This document shows positions 15,091 to 22,919 of a DNA stretch of 42,373 nucleotides, in pieces. The position numbers and the translations under genes are program-made. Origin of the DNA: Paludibacteraceae bacterium (GTDB lineage Bacteria; Bacteroidota; Bacteroidia; Bacteroidales; Paludibacteraceae); NCBI GenBank assembly GCA_017450605.1, contig JAFSTG010000004.1, positions 1 through 42,373 on the forward strand, written 5' to 3'. The notes beneath the pieces were generated by a model that was given only the letters and a program-made list of their open reading frames with translations, was not told the DNA's origin and did no database searches. Numbering within the stretch: the stretch's first letter is position 1; every line of letters begins with the position of its first letter.

Positions 15091-16020
15091 TTATGATTTG
15101 TTTTGAAGTGTAACATCGACATGCGGATAAGCAAAGTTAATGCCGTGTTGCGGTAGTTCAGTGTAAATCCGTTTATTGAGTTGGAAAGTTACGTCCCAGA
15201 AATCCTCATTTCTAACGAATGCTCTTACTGCGAACGAAATATCGCTTGCATTTAGTGTTTTTAGTGCTACGAACGGGTCGGAGGCACCTTCGGTAGAAGA
15301 AGTCAGAATACGAGAGTCGTCTTTAAGAATCTGAAGCAGCAGGTCGATACACTGCTGTGCATCGGTGCCATACGCCACACTCACCACCATATCTATACGA
15401 CGGATAGGCAAAGTCGAGTAATTATCGATAACACCATTAGAGAGAGCGCCATTGGGAAGTACCACCTCGCGATTATCAATAGTCTTGATTTTCGTACTGA
15501 CAATACTGACACTTGTAACCGTGCCGGCAAAGCCCTGAGCAGCTATCCAATCGCCTACTTTGAATGGACGGAATACGAGTATCATTATTCCGCCTGCAAA
15601 ATTCTGAACTGTTCCCGACAGAGCCATACCTAATGCCATACCTCCGGCAGCAAGTAATGCTGCAAGCGACGAGGTATCGACACCGAGTGTTCCTATTGTT
15701 ATAATAATCAGAAGCAGAGAGAGTCCAAACGAGGTTGCAGACATTACGAAAGAGGCAACAGTGGGGTCGGTTTTGCGACGTTCGAAGCGTCGTTGCTGCA
15801 TTTTCTTAATTCGCCGAATCAGCCATGCGCCGATGAAATAAATAAGTAAAGCAACCAACACTTTAATTCCAAACATAAGTGCCTGATGCCCAAGGTCGAT
15901 GAAATAACCTTGCGGGTTGGTTTGCAGTTGCTGAATAGCATTCTCGGCATGAGCTTTTATCGAATCGTTGATTTCGGTAAGCGGTATTTCGGGGGTGGGA
16001 GTTGATTGTAGTAGATACAT
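15091..16020 (-). CDS. MscS-family small-conductance mechanosensitive channel
   Basis: 309 aa from ATG 16020; the longer frame to 16080 covers the promoter and is rejected. After an N-terminal external stretch there are three membrane segments (about residues 45-70, 90-115 and 120-150). TM3 carries the pore-lining Ala/Gly pattern LAALLAAGGMALGMALSGTVQNFAGG and leads to VFRPFKVGDWI and the cytoplasmic beta domain. PNGALSNGVIDNYS is a typical MscS segment. It opens on membrane tension to release solutes during osmotic downshock. It is divergent from the AmgK-like gene, and a TACTTTTG -7 box lies at 16048-16055. Confidence 0.92.
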   Translation of the reverse strand: MYLLQSTPTPEIPLTEINDSIKAHAENAIQQLQTNPQGYFIDLGHQALMFGIKVLVALLIYFIGAWLIRRIKKMQQRRFERRKTDPTVASFVMSATSFGLSLLLIIITIGTLGVDTSSLAALLAAGGMALGMALSGTVQNFAGGIMILVFRPFKVGDWIAAQGFAGTVTSVSIVSTKIKTIDNREVVLPNGALSNGVIDNYSTLPIRRIDMVVSVAYGTDAQQCIDLLLQILKDDSRILTSSTEGASDPFVALKTLNASDISFAVRAFVRNEDFWDVTFQLNKRIYTELPQHGINFAYPHVDVTLQNKS

Positions 16021-16047
16021 ATTTTCTTGCGTGATTGTTTTGCGGCG

Positions 16048-16055
16048 CAAAAGTA
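16048..16055 (-). promoter_or_regulatory. -7 box of the MscS gene promoter
   Basis: Minus strand TACTTTTG matches TAnnTTTG, 27 bases above ATG 16020. No clear TTTG lies at the right upstream distance, so only the -7 element is claimed. Confidence 0.45.
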
Positions 16056-16107
16056 CAAAAATAATCCGCATTATTATCACAAAATTTCAAAATCAAGTAA
16101 AAATTAT

Positions 16108-16115
16108 TATCTTTG
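16108..16115 (+). promoter_or_regulatory. -7 box of the AmgK/RapZ gene promoter
   Basis: TATCTTTG matches the Bacteroidota -7 consensus. A transcript from here would carry the 14-base repeat tract (16133-16188) in its leader. No good -33 TTTG is seen. No other good promoter is evident before the CHAT genes, so it may drive the whole plus-strand run to 29170. Confidence 0.5.
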
Positions 16116-16132
16116 CAGCGTCAGGAATCTGA

Positions 16133-16188
16133 AATCAGGAATCAAGAATCAGGAATCAAGAATCAGGAATCAAGAATCAGGAATCAAG
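16133..16188 (+). repeat. Perfect 14-base tandem repeat x4 in the AmgK/RapZ leader
   Basis: Four exact head-to-tail copies of AATCAGGAATCAAG lie between the -7 box and the ATG at 16207, with a degenerate partial copy before them. Exact identity suggests recent expansion. Copy-number change would alter leader length by 14 bases, which could tune expression. Confidence 0.95.
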
Positions 16189-16206
16189 AATAACAAATTA
16201 TACATC

Positions 16207-17643
16207 ATGACACAATCACTCTCACAACTTTTCAAGCAGGCTACTCAGGAGTTGCCTATCGAACAGATAGAATTAGCTGCATCGGGCAGTAATCGTCGTT
16301 ATTTTCGTCTTAAAGGTGCGCATCAGTCGCTTATTGGAGTAATAGGCACATCGCAGGAAGAGAATTCTGCTTTTCTTTATATGTCGCGGCATTTTGCAAA
16401 GCAGGGGTTGAATGTTCCGCGAGTAATAATAGCGAGCGAAGATAAGATGTGCTATCTGCAAGAGGATCTTGGCGATACGTTATTGTTCGATTACATAGCC
16501 GACGGTCGCAAGACGGGTGTATTTTGCGAGGGCGAGAAGAAGATGCTTCGCAAGACGATGCGAGCATTAGCTCAGTTTCAGGTAGAAGGAGCTAAGGGTT
16601 TCGATTTCAGAGAGTGCTATCCTCAGCCTGAGTTCAACGAACGTTCAATAAAGTGGGATCTCAACTATTTCAAATACTGCTTTTTGAAAGCCACAGGATT
16701 AGATTTTCAGGAAGACAGACTTGAAAATGAATTCGACCGCTTAGCCAATATATTGCTGCAAGAGAAGTCGGACACGTTTATGTATCGTGATTTTCAATCG
16801 CGCAATGTCATGATAGTTGACGACAAGCCATATTTCATCGACTTTCAAGGTGGCAGACGCGGACCTGTATATTACGATGTAGCATCGTTTCTTTGGCAGG
16901 CGAAAGCCAACTATAAGCACGAGTTGAGGCATGAGCTGATAGGTGTTTATCTTGATGAATTGAGCAAGTACAAACCTGTCAACAAAGACGAGTTTATGCA
17001 CACGTTGCAGCACTACGTTCTGTTCCGTCTGCTGCAGGTGCTCGGTGCTTACGGTTTTCGCGGTTACTTTGAGAAGAAGCCGCATTTCTTGCAGTCGATA
17101 CCAGCTGCATTAGATAATCTGCGCCAATTGCTTAAAGGTGATTCTGTGAACGAGTACCCGTATTTGGCAGAGGTGCTCCGCAATATGACAGAGCTGAAGC
17201 AGTTCAAAGAGGCCAACGTGCGCAAACCTCTTGTTGTTAAAGTGTTCAGCTTTTCATACAAAAAAGGTATTCCTAACGACGACAGCGGCAATGGTGGCGG
17301 CTTCGTGTTCGACTGTCGTGCGGTGAACAACCCCGGCAAGTACGAGCGTTACACTTTCTTCACCGGATTAGACGAGCCTGTTATTAAGTTTTTGGAGGAT
17401 GACGGCGAGATACTGCCGTTCCTTGAGAATGCGTATAACCTTGTAGATGCAAGTGTTAAGCGATATATCGACCGTGGTTTCCGCAACCTGATGGTATCGT
17501 TTGGGTGTACGGGCGGTCAGCACCGTTCGGTGTATGCTGCCGAGAAGATGGCAAAGCACATAAACGACAAGTTCGGAGTAGAGGTGCAGCTTATCCACCG
17601 CGAGCAGAACATCGAGACATCACTTCCGGCACGTGCAGAGTGA
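16207..17643 (+). CDS. AmgK-like sugar kinase (APH fold) fused to RapZ C-terminal domain
   Basis: 478 aa from ATG 16207; the longer frame from 16027 runs through the promoter and repeats. Residues of about 1-330 form an aminoglycoside-phosphotransferase-fold kinase with the catalytic loop YRDFQSRNVM and the metal-binding FIDFQGGRRGPVYYD, close to AmgK, which phosphorylates MurNAc or GlcNAc at C1 in cell-wall recycling. Residues of about 345-478 form a RapZ C-terminal domain (VFSFSYKKGIPNDDSG, GCTGGQHRSVY, HRE), which in E. coli RapZ senses glucosamine-6-phosphate. The fusion is a known Bacteroidota arrangement. A MurU-like nucleotidyltransferase that would use the sugar-1-phosphate lies 10.7 kb downstream on the same strand. 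Confidence 0.85.
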   Translation: MTQSLSQLFKQATQELPIEQIELAASGSNRRYFRLKGAHQSLIGVIGTSQEENSAFLYMSRHFAKQGLNVPRVIIASEDKMCYLQEDLGDTLLFDYIADGRKTGVFCEGEKKMLRKTMRALAQFQVEGAKGFDFRECYPQPEFNERSIKWDLNYFKYCFLKATGLDFQEDRLENEFDRLANILLQEKSDTFMYRDFQSRNVMIVDDKPYFIDFQGGRRGPVYYDVASFLWQAKANYKHELRHELIGVYLDELSKYKPVNKDEFMHTLQHYVLFRLLQVLGAYGFRGYFEKKPHFLQSIPAALDNLRQLLKGDSVNEYPYLAEVLRNMTELKQFKEANVRKPLVVKVFSFSYKKGIPNDDSGNGGGFVFDCRAVNNPGKYERYTFFTGLDEPVIKFLEDDGEILPFLENAYNLVDASVKRYIDRGFRNLMVSFGCTGGQHRSVYAAEKMAKHINDKFGVEVQLIHREQNIETSLPARAE

Positions 17644-17709
17644 GTGCGGAGTTGCAGGGTGTGCGATAATAGCTAACAAATGTTTTTTCATTGAATATCT
17701 CGGTTGAAT

Positions 17710-20700
17710 ATGAAAAAAATAGCATTTTTTTTGATTAGCAGTATCCAATTACTGCTAATAGGTTGTTCGCAGAGTAAAGCAACCGAACAAATAAAAACTA
17801 TTACATATCTGCAATGGGTTGAAGAGCACATCCCAGCGCCTGACACACTAAACGACAAGCAGTTAGCGCTTGAGGCAGCGCGTTTGACTGTTTCAATATG
17901 CAACGAAGAACAAGTGCAGCACATTTTCTATTCGACTGCAGAACGATTCGCTATTCCTCAATTTTCCGAATATGCAGACATGCTGAGAACCGGAAAAACC
18001 GACATTTGCGATAGAACGAAGGTTAGTTGTTTGGAACAACTGCTTCTTTATGCTGAAAATCATTTCTCAAAGACAAGTTACGAATATACATACATAGCAT
18101 GGGCATTGACTCATCAAACCGTTGTAAGAGAGACTTTTCAAGAGCGGAAAAAGGTTTTCAGCCGATTGGCTGAAACTTTATACAAAACTGAGCCATCCGA
18201 TAGAAACAAAGAATTATATTTTTACGGCAGATTATGGGACATACAAGGCGATGGAATATTCGGAGATCCAACAAGAACAGAAGAATTGATTGACTTGCTC
18301 GGAGAGATGGTAGAGTTTTACTCAGATTACCCTGACACAGAATTAAAAGCCGATTTGTTTGTTGAAACAGGACAAATTCTTAGATTAACGCTCGGATATT
18401 ACCCGACATACTATTCTTGCATCGGGTTGCAACTACAAGAGACAGGAAAACTTTACGATTATTTCAATTTCGTTACCGACACCATACCTGTCGCTGACAG
18501 TCTTTCAATTATTATATCAACCAACTATTTCTGGAAAGAAGGCATACATACAGCCAAACGCTGTTGGCATCCGCAGCATCCCGATTACATGAGCGTGGAA
18601 AGCAGCTACGTACAAAATCATATTTACGGGGAGATATTAAGTAAGAACGAGAAAGCGATTATCACATATAGAGAAAATTTATGCAAATATTTTTCGGATT
18701 ATTTTGGAGAGCAATCTCCCAGTACCGCATTGGCAAAATTGGACATGCACGCTGTAATCAGGGCGAAGGGCGACAAGTCGAGAGATTCTGAGTTCAATGC
18801 ATTGAAAGATATAATAAGAGGATATATGCTTCCTGATGCTCGTGATCAGTATATCAATTTACTATCAAGCGAGATGACAGTTTTTATTGACGACAAATCC
18901 GCGTTAAGAAACTTGTATAAGGAAATAACACAAATTTTAAAGGACTATCCTGTTAAAGACCCTGCTCGCCAACTCTATATCAGAACATGCGAATCGAATC
19001 TGCAACGTCAAGGCGTGCTCGGCTACGAGAACGCTTTTAAGAAACTTCTCTTCGACTACGAATTTGCTGCAAGGAATTGCGTAACATGGGACATGGTAGC
19101 CATCGGTAAAGTACTTATCAACCAATCGCTAAGTCTTTTTTCAAACTACTTCGACGCTATTCGTATCGAACGTAAAGTTTTGCAAATGATAGAACAACTT
19201 GCAGGCAAAGAAAGTCTTGTATTCAAGGCAGATTATGTCGATTATTGCGGATTAACTGCCGGTGCCTATCCCACGCAGGCTCAAACTCTTGACGGAGAAT
19301 TATCAGCCGACAAACTTTATGCCGACTTGTTACAAAAGTGTAAAGGCACTTTTCTATATGCAGAAGCTTGCGCGGCTGCTGCAAACTATTACAATTATGA
19401 TGGTAACAGAAAGAAGGCTGCCGACTTAATGCAACAAGCTCTTAGCGACATAGAGCAATCGCAACAAGGTAAAGACAACGATTTCCGCAAAAGAGAGGAG
19501 ATAGAAGTAGTTAATAAATTGATAACTAACATATATCAAGAAGGTTCGAGAAAGCAAATCGACACCTATATTCGCCGATTAGAGAAACTTTTAGAGCAAT
19601 ACCCAGAGCACAACAATATCGGTAGCACCATGGTATTAGCTAATTACTATTTCGATTTGCAGAACTACAAAAAAGCCGAACGAGTACTCAGTGATGCACT
19701 TGATTTATACGAAAAGTACGGCTATAGTAAAATAGATGGCTCATATATACAAATAGTTACAGCCCTCAGCTCGATATATCTAAATGTCTATTCCGACCAA
19801 GAAAAAGCCCGTCTTCTCGCCGAACGATTAAGTAAAGATATAGAAGACATTAAGGATTATGGTAATTACGACACGGAAGTAGGATTGCTTAAAGCGGTAT
19901 GCGAAATCACGGGCAGAACTGCTCCCGATGATATTATACACTACAAGAACATACGTCGGTACTACGATAAAGCGAAAGAATACTACGCGGCAAGTTCACA
20001 AAACATCAATGTTCGCTTTAATGTAGTGGCTGATGCTTGCAATAGTATTTGTCAGACTATGTATAAGAGCACCGACAGACGCCTCGAATGGTATTCTCTT
20101 TACACTGAGCTGCGAGATTCTATTTATCCTGAACTTAAGCACATGGAAGAAAGTTATAGAACTACATTTTCCGATCGATATACAATGAGTGAGCAATATT
20201 TTATGATTCTATGGAACATTGCTATGGCGCAGGATATGCTTACCGAAAGAGATAGTGCAGAAAATACACTTAACTACATGGAGCAGACATTTGCTTCAAA
20301 TCACGAATTTGCGACGATTACAGATTTAATGTATCTGCTACACTATTCATATTATTCACGTGGATACGAAGATTCAGATAAGATGCTTGAACTGGCAAAT
20401 CGTCTGAAAGAAGGATTTGCCAATTCACCCCTCATATCTTCGTTGGCTGATGTTAATCGTTTTATGCCCTTGTTAGAGTTTGCGGATGCTGCTGATAAGC
20501 AAGATTTTAAAAAGGCAATAAATTATGCCGACAAATTTTACAACGAGACTCAAAAATATATGCAGCAGAACTTCGACTTTATGACACAAGCAGAAAAAGA
20601 AGCTTTTCTGAGGCAGAATGGCGTAGGTGGTAATTACATTCAGATACTTGTACCTCAAGTTAAGAAAAAGCAACTTATAGAAAAAGCATACGATATCAAC

Positions 20701-22185
20701 TTGCAGCAGAAAGGATTGTTGCTTAGAAAATCAGACGAACTAAAACATGCTATCAATGCAAGCGGACGACAAGAGTTAATTGAAGCTTACGACACACTAC
20801 TGATACTGCAACACGACTTGTCACTTGTCAACGATGAGAATTTGCTAATCGGCTATGACGATGATGCAATAAAAAAACGTGAGCACTTATATGCACTTGA
20901 GCGTTTCCTGATACGCGAGACGCAAGACATGCCTGAGAGAAACCTGCGGCAAGTGAATTGGCAAGACGTGAGAAACAACTTACATAGCGATGAGGCTGCC
21001 GTTGAATACATAGTACATGGTAATGTGGTATATGCTCTGGTTCTTACAGCCAAAAGTAAGACGCCGCAGTTTGTTGAGCTTATGAATGTTGACCAAATGG
21101 CTGCATTACACACCATTATAGAGGATAATGCAATTGACCACGCCTCGAAGATCAGCAAACTATATGGTGCAGACTCTGATCTTTATTCCCAACTTTGGAA
21201 CCCATTGGAGAAGTATTTCAACGGAGCTAAAAAGATATATTTCTCGCCTACCGATGTGCTTAACCTGCTATCGTTCCAGGCAATAAGGGTGTCGGACACG
21301 GAGTTTCTGATTGACAGATACGACCTGCATCAACTCACTTCGACGGGTATGCTTGCTGAGAGGAAAAAAATGAGCACGAAGACAGAACAGGTGCGTTCAG
21401 CCAACATCTATGGTGCTATATTCTACAACGACTTGCAATACCAATCAGACGAATACATAGCCTCCATTCGCCGTCAGCACAAGCAGCATACTCAGCCGTT
21501 ATTGGCTAAACGCTTAGTAGTGGACGATGCGTTCCCGTTCCTTGAGAATACCCTATACGAGTCGGACGGCATAAATGATGTGCTACTCTCGTGCGGCATA
21601 AAAACAAGAGAAAAGATAGGGTTTGCCCCCACGGAGGCAGAGATACGGATGCTGGACGGGAATAGTCCGAGCATACTACATATAGCCACACACGGCTTCT
21701 TTATTGCCGACCCCAAAGAGGCAAAGAAAATAGAATATTTCAAGAAGACAACAGTTATTAACCCGATGACCTGTTCGGGATTAGCTCTTGCCGATGCTGA
21801 AACGTCATGGTTAGGACTAAGTAAGAAAGAGAGCATCAACGATAATATACTTACAGCCTCGGAGGTTTCGGAATTAGACCTGAAAAACACACAGTTGGTA
21901 GTTCTTTCGGCATGCGAAACAGGTTTGGGTGGCGTCAGTGCTGAAGGAGTGTTCGGTTTGCAGAGAGGATTCAAGCAAGCAGGTGTAAGAACGATATGTG
22001 CCAGCTTGTGGTCGGTGGAAGACCAATCGACAGCCGAACTTATGCAGAACTTCTACACTTATTGGCTCGTCGGTAAACTATCGAAGCAAGAAGCCATGCG
22101 CAAGGCTATGCTCACACAGAAAACGAAAAATGCCGACCCGCTCTACTGGGCACCGTTTGTAATGCTTGACGACATGGAACAGTAA
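17710..22185 (+). CDS. Giant TPR-CHAT caspase-like protease, lipoprotein
   Basis: 1491 aa from ATG 17710. The signal peptide ends in a lipobox (LLLIGC, Cys about 18), so it is a lipid-anchored envelope protein. Residues of about 40-950 are helical with many TPR-like motifs (for example YKKAERVLSDALDLYEKYG), and the C-terminal about 350 residues form a CHAT domain (caspase/separase clan CD). The catalytic dyad is intact: HIATHGF (His1328) and LSACETG (Cys1402). GVFGLQRGFKQAGVRTICASLWSV is the conserved CHAT end motif, and LTSTGMLAERKK lies upstream. Clan CD proteases cut specific substrates, often after activation by a partner. It follows the AmgK/RapZ stop by 66 bases with no clear promoter. 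Confidence 0.9.
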   Translation: MKKIAFFLISSIQLLLIGCSQSKATEQIKTITYLQWVEEHIPAPDTLNDKQLALEAARLTVSICNEEQVQHIFYSTAERFAIPQFSEYADMLRTGKTDICDRTKVSCLEQLLLYAENHFSKTSYEYTYIAWALTHQTVVRETFQERKKVFSRLAETLYKTEPSDRNKELYFYGRLWDIQGDGIFGDPTRTEELIDLLGEMVEFYSDYPDTELKADLFVETGQILRLTLGYYPTYYSCIGLQLQETGKLYDYFNFVTDTIPVADSLSIIISTNYFWKEGIHTAKRCWHPQHPDYMSVESSYVQNHIYGEILSKNEKAIITYRENLCKYFSDYFGEQSPSTALAKLDMHAVIRAKGDKSRDSEFNALKDIIRGYMLPDARDQYINLLSSEMTVFIDDKSALRNLYKEITQILKDYPVKDPARQLYIRTCESNLQRQGVLGYENAFKKLLFDYEFAARNCVTWDMVAIGKVLINQSLSLFSNYFDAIRIERKVLQMIEQLAGKESLVFKADYVDYCGLTAGAYPTQAQTLDGELSADKLYADLLQKCKGTFLYAEACAAAANYYNYDGNRKKAADLMQQALSDIEQSQQGKDNDFRKREEIEVVNKLITNIYQEGSRKQIDTYIRRLEKLLEQYPEHNNIGSTMVLANYYFDLQNYKKAERVLSDALDLYEKYGYSKIDGSYIQIVTALSSIYLNVYSDQEKARLLAERLSKDIEDIKDYGNYDTEVGLLKAVCEITGRTAPDDIIHYKNIRRYYDKAKEYYAASSQNINVRFNVVADACNSICQTMYKSTDRRLEWYSLYTELRDSIYPELKHMEESYRTTFSDRYTMSEQYFMILWNIAMAQDMLTERDSAENTLNYMEQTFASNHEFATITDLMYLLHYSYYSRGYEDSDKMLELANRLKEGFANSPLISSLADVNRFMPLLEFADAADKQDFKKAINYADKFYNETQKYMQQNFDFMTQAEKEAFLRQNGVGGNYIQILVPQVKKKQLIEKAYDINLQQKGLLLRKSDELKHAINASGRQELIEAYDTLLILQHDLSLVNDENLLIGYDDDAIKKREHLYALERFLIRETQDMPERNLRQVNWQDVRNNLHSDEAAVEYIVHGNVVYALVLTAKSKTPQFVELMNVDQMAALHTIIEDNAIDHASKISKLYGADSDLYSQLWNPLEKYFNGAKKIYFSPTDVLNLLSFQAIRVSDTEFLIDRYDLHQLTSTGMLAERKKMSTKTEQVRSANIYGAIFYNDLQYQSDEYIASIRRQHKQHTQPLLAKRLVVDDAFPFLENTLYESDGINDVLLSCGIKTREKIGFAPTEAEIRMLDGNSPSILHIATHGFFIADPKEAKKIEYFKKTTVINPMTCSGLALADAETSWLGLSKKESINDNILTASEVSELDLKNTQLVVLSACETGLGGVSAEGVFGLQRGFKQAGVRTICASLWSVEDQSTAELMQNFYTYWLVGKLSKQEAMRKAMLTQKTKNADPLYWAPFVMLDDMEQ

Positions 22186-22224
22186 TGAAAAGGTGAAAGG
22201 TGTTAAATCATTAAATTCAATAAT

Positions 22225-22917
22225 ATGAAGAGACTTATACTCATATCAACAGCGGTGATGATTGCTGTCTCGGCAGATGCTCAGCGGCTGTTCGGACCGC
22301 TACAAGAGTTTGCTGAGACATGCGTAAACGAGAAGACAGCAATCCGTGTAGAGCGTCCTGACTACGACATACAATATATCGAGTTGTACAAATGTCTGAA
22401 GGCATGGACAACGATACCTCTAAAGAATGCCAAGAACTCGTTTCACCCTTCGGTAAGTTACGCCGATAGCGATTTCCGCGGGCATATAGTTTTCTCCGCC
22501 GAATACATAAGCGACTACATGCAGGGAAAGATACCCGACCCCTACACTCGAACCTTCCCCAACGATGTGCAAATAGATGAATCGTTTCGCAAGTTAGACA
22601 GAGAGGTTCGTTCGGGAATGCAACCCAGAACTGATAGTACTATATACTTTGTCAATTCGTTGGTAAGCGCTGCTGTGCCGGTTGAGTTTTCGTTCCGGAT
22701 ATCGAGCGGCGAGCAACAGATAGTAGTGCTTTCGGAAAACGAAACGCCTCTATTGGTGGAAGTTAGCAGTAACTCAGGGACACACAATCTGACTGTTGAC
22801 GGCAAGGCAGATTTTGCTAAACTTATATGGCAGGAGAACACTGAATACGCACGTTTAGTTATTAAAGTGAGTACAAGAGCAGAGCAACCGACTTCGTTTG
22901 TATTGGCATTCCACTGA
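22225..22917 (+). CDS. Exported protein of unknown function between CHAT protease genes
   Basis: 230 aa from ATG 22225. The signal peptide MKRLILISTAVMIAVSADAQ is clear. The mature protein has an N-terminal part with conserved-looking IELYKCLKAW and HIVFSAEYISDYM segments. Its C-terminal about 85 residues (VPVEFSFRISSGEQQIVVL, then PLLVEVSSNSGTHNLTV, then YARLVIKVSTRAEQPTSFVLAFH) read as a small beta-sandwich of the pre-peptidase C-terminal kind. It lies 39 bases after the first CHAT gene and 2 bases before the second, so it is almost certainly made with them. It could be a substrate, an activator or an adaptor of the CHAT proteases; nothing in the sequence decides which. Confidence 0.65.
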   Translation: MKRLILISTAVMIAVSADAQRLFGPLQEFAETCVNEKTAIRVERPDYDIQYIELYKCLKAWTTIPLKNAKNSFHPSVSYADSDFRGHIVFSAEYISDYMQGKIPDPYTRTFPNDVQIDESFRKLDREVRSGMQPRTDSTIYFVNSLVSAAVPVEFSFRISSGEQQIVVLSENETPLLVEVSSNSGTHNLTVDGKADFAKLIWQENTEYARLVIKVSTRAEQPTSFVLAFH

Positions 22918-22919
22918 TT

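Noticed and set aside
16133-16188. Repeat array that could be read as a CRISPR
   Set aside because: Units are head to tail with no spacers and there are no cas genes; the same holds for the arrays at 12819, 13017 and 25281.
16027-16206. N-terminal extension of the AmgK/RapZ protein through the 14-base repeats
   Set aside because: The frame is open only because the repeat lacks stops; the kinase domain begins after ATG 16207 and the -7 box lies inside the extension.
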